Shown: in pieces, positions 14,711-14,988 of the stretch
Position numbering within the stretch: the stretch's first letter is position 1
Layout of the letters: each line of letters opens with the position of its first letter
Assembly: GCA_021789095.1 (NCBI GenBank)
Contig: JAJYJX010000043.1
Coordinates: forward strand, 1-14,988
Source of the DNA: a bacterium
GTDB lineage: Bacteria > JAMCPX01
Direction: 5' to 3'
DNA length: 14,988 bases
Made by a program: the position numbers and the translations under genes
The notes under the pieces: model-generated
Database searches by the model: none
Told to the model about the DNA's origin: nothing
The model's input: only the letters and a program-made list of their open reading frames with translations

Positions 14711-14988
14711 TTAACTATTTTTTGTGTGCGCTTGAACGTATTGTTCAAGTCCGGTGTAGAGGGCAATAAAATTCGGCTCTATACGTGAACATAAAACCTT
14801 TGAGATCTCGTCATTTATCGTATCCCTGAGTGCTGGAGGCAGAAGCGGATAATTTAAAAAATTTGCAATAACATTCCCCCGGACTATTATTGTCGTGTAG
14901 TCGTCGTCCGCCGAGTATGTATCCGTGCCGTACATTTCGATATACTCTTTAAAAACGAACGGTTCATACGACCAGTTGTATACATCGG
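14711..14988 (-). CDS. 3' part of an unidentified gene (cut by window edge)
   Basis: An open frame runs from the right edge to a TAA at 14711-14713, giving at least 92 residues. The Met at 14935 is internal, since the frame stays open to 14988. Visible sequence includes SYEPFVFKEYIEMYG, an acidic stretch YSADDDYTTIIVRGN and NFLNYPLLPPALRDTI. No catalytic motif or membrane segment is seen and I do not recognise the family. It shares strand with the YceI-like gene 175 bases downstream. Confidence 0.65.
   Translation of the reverse strand, partial: DVYNWSYEPFVFKEYIEMYGTDTYSADDDYTTIIVRGNVIANFLNYPLLPPALRDTINDEISKVLCSRIEPNFIALYTGLEQYVQAHTKNS

Overview
The window reads as chromosomal DNA from a Gram-negative bacterium. 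One protein carries a lipoprotein signal, another looks like a secreted YceI-family protein, and one has MshEN domains of the type IV pilus/type II secretion family. The mixture of an acyl-CoA dehydrogenase, radical SAM enzymes and dispersed palindromic repeats of the 'GTCAT-CCCG...CGGG-ATCCAG' kind fits an anaerobic Desulfobacterota- or Nitrospirota-like lineage. That placement is inference; no rRNA or tRNA gene is present to test it.

Layout. Left block (1-3403, + strand): a possible gene end at the edge, an acyl-CoA dehydrogenase, then a two-gene unit with ATGA overlap (MshEN-domain protein without ATPase, and a membrane-anchored alpha/beta hydrolase). Centre (3574-10561): two convergent operons whose stop codons are one base apart. 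The + operon is acyl carrier protein, FabZ/ApeI-like hotdog dehydratase, ApeP-like hotdog dehydratase and AMP-forming acyl ligase. The - operon, in transcription order, is ketosynthase, ketosynthase, YbgC-type thioesterase and a PKS dehydratase-phosphopantetheinyl transferase fusion. Right block (10562-14988, all - strand): a 324-bp repeat-rich spacer, a radical SAM enzyme, a lipoprotein, a second related radical SAM enzyme, a YceI-like secreted protein and the 3' end of an unidentified gene.

How the genes may work together. The centre is a dissociated (type II) fatty acid/polyketide pathway resembling aryl polyene clusters (ACP, ApeI-, ApeP- and ApeH-like proteins, two FabF-like ketosynthases, thioesterase). 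The PPTase would activate the ACP, the ligase would load a starter or free acyl chain, the ketosynthases would extend it, the dehydratases would make double bonds and the thioesterase would release or edit. No ketoreductase, acyltransferase, glycosyltransferase or exporter is visible, so a ketoreductase must come from elsewhere in the genome or beyond the window. Two radical SAM enzymes with matching C-terminal cysteine sets sit next to the ketosynthases and may modify the chain. They recall the radical SAM-plus-fatty-acid-gene neighbourhoods proposed for ladderane lipids. The YceI-like protein and the lipoprotein could handle a lipid product in the envelope. The product is unknown. The radical SAM pair joined to an aryl-polyene-like core is the best candidate here for an undescribed system.
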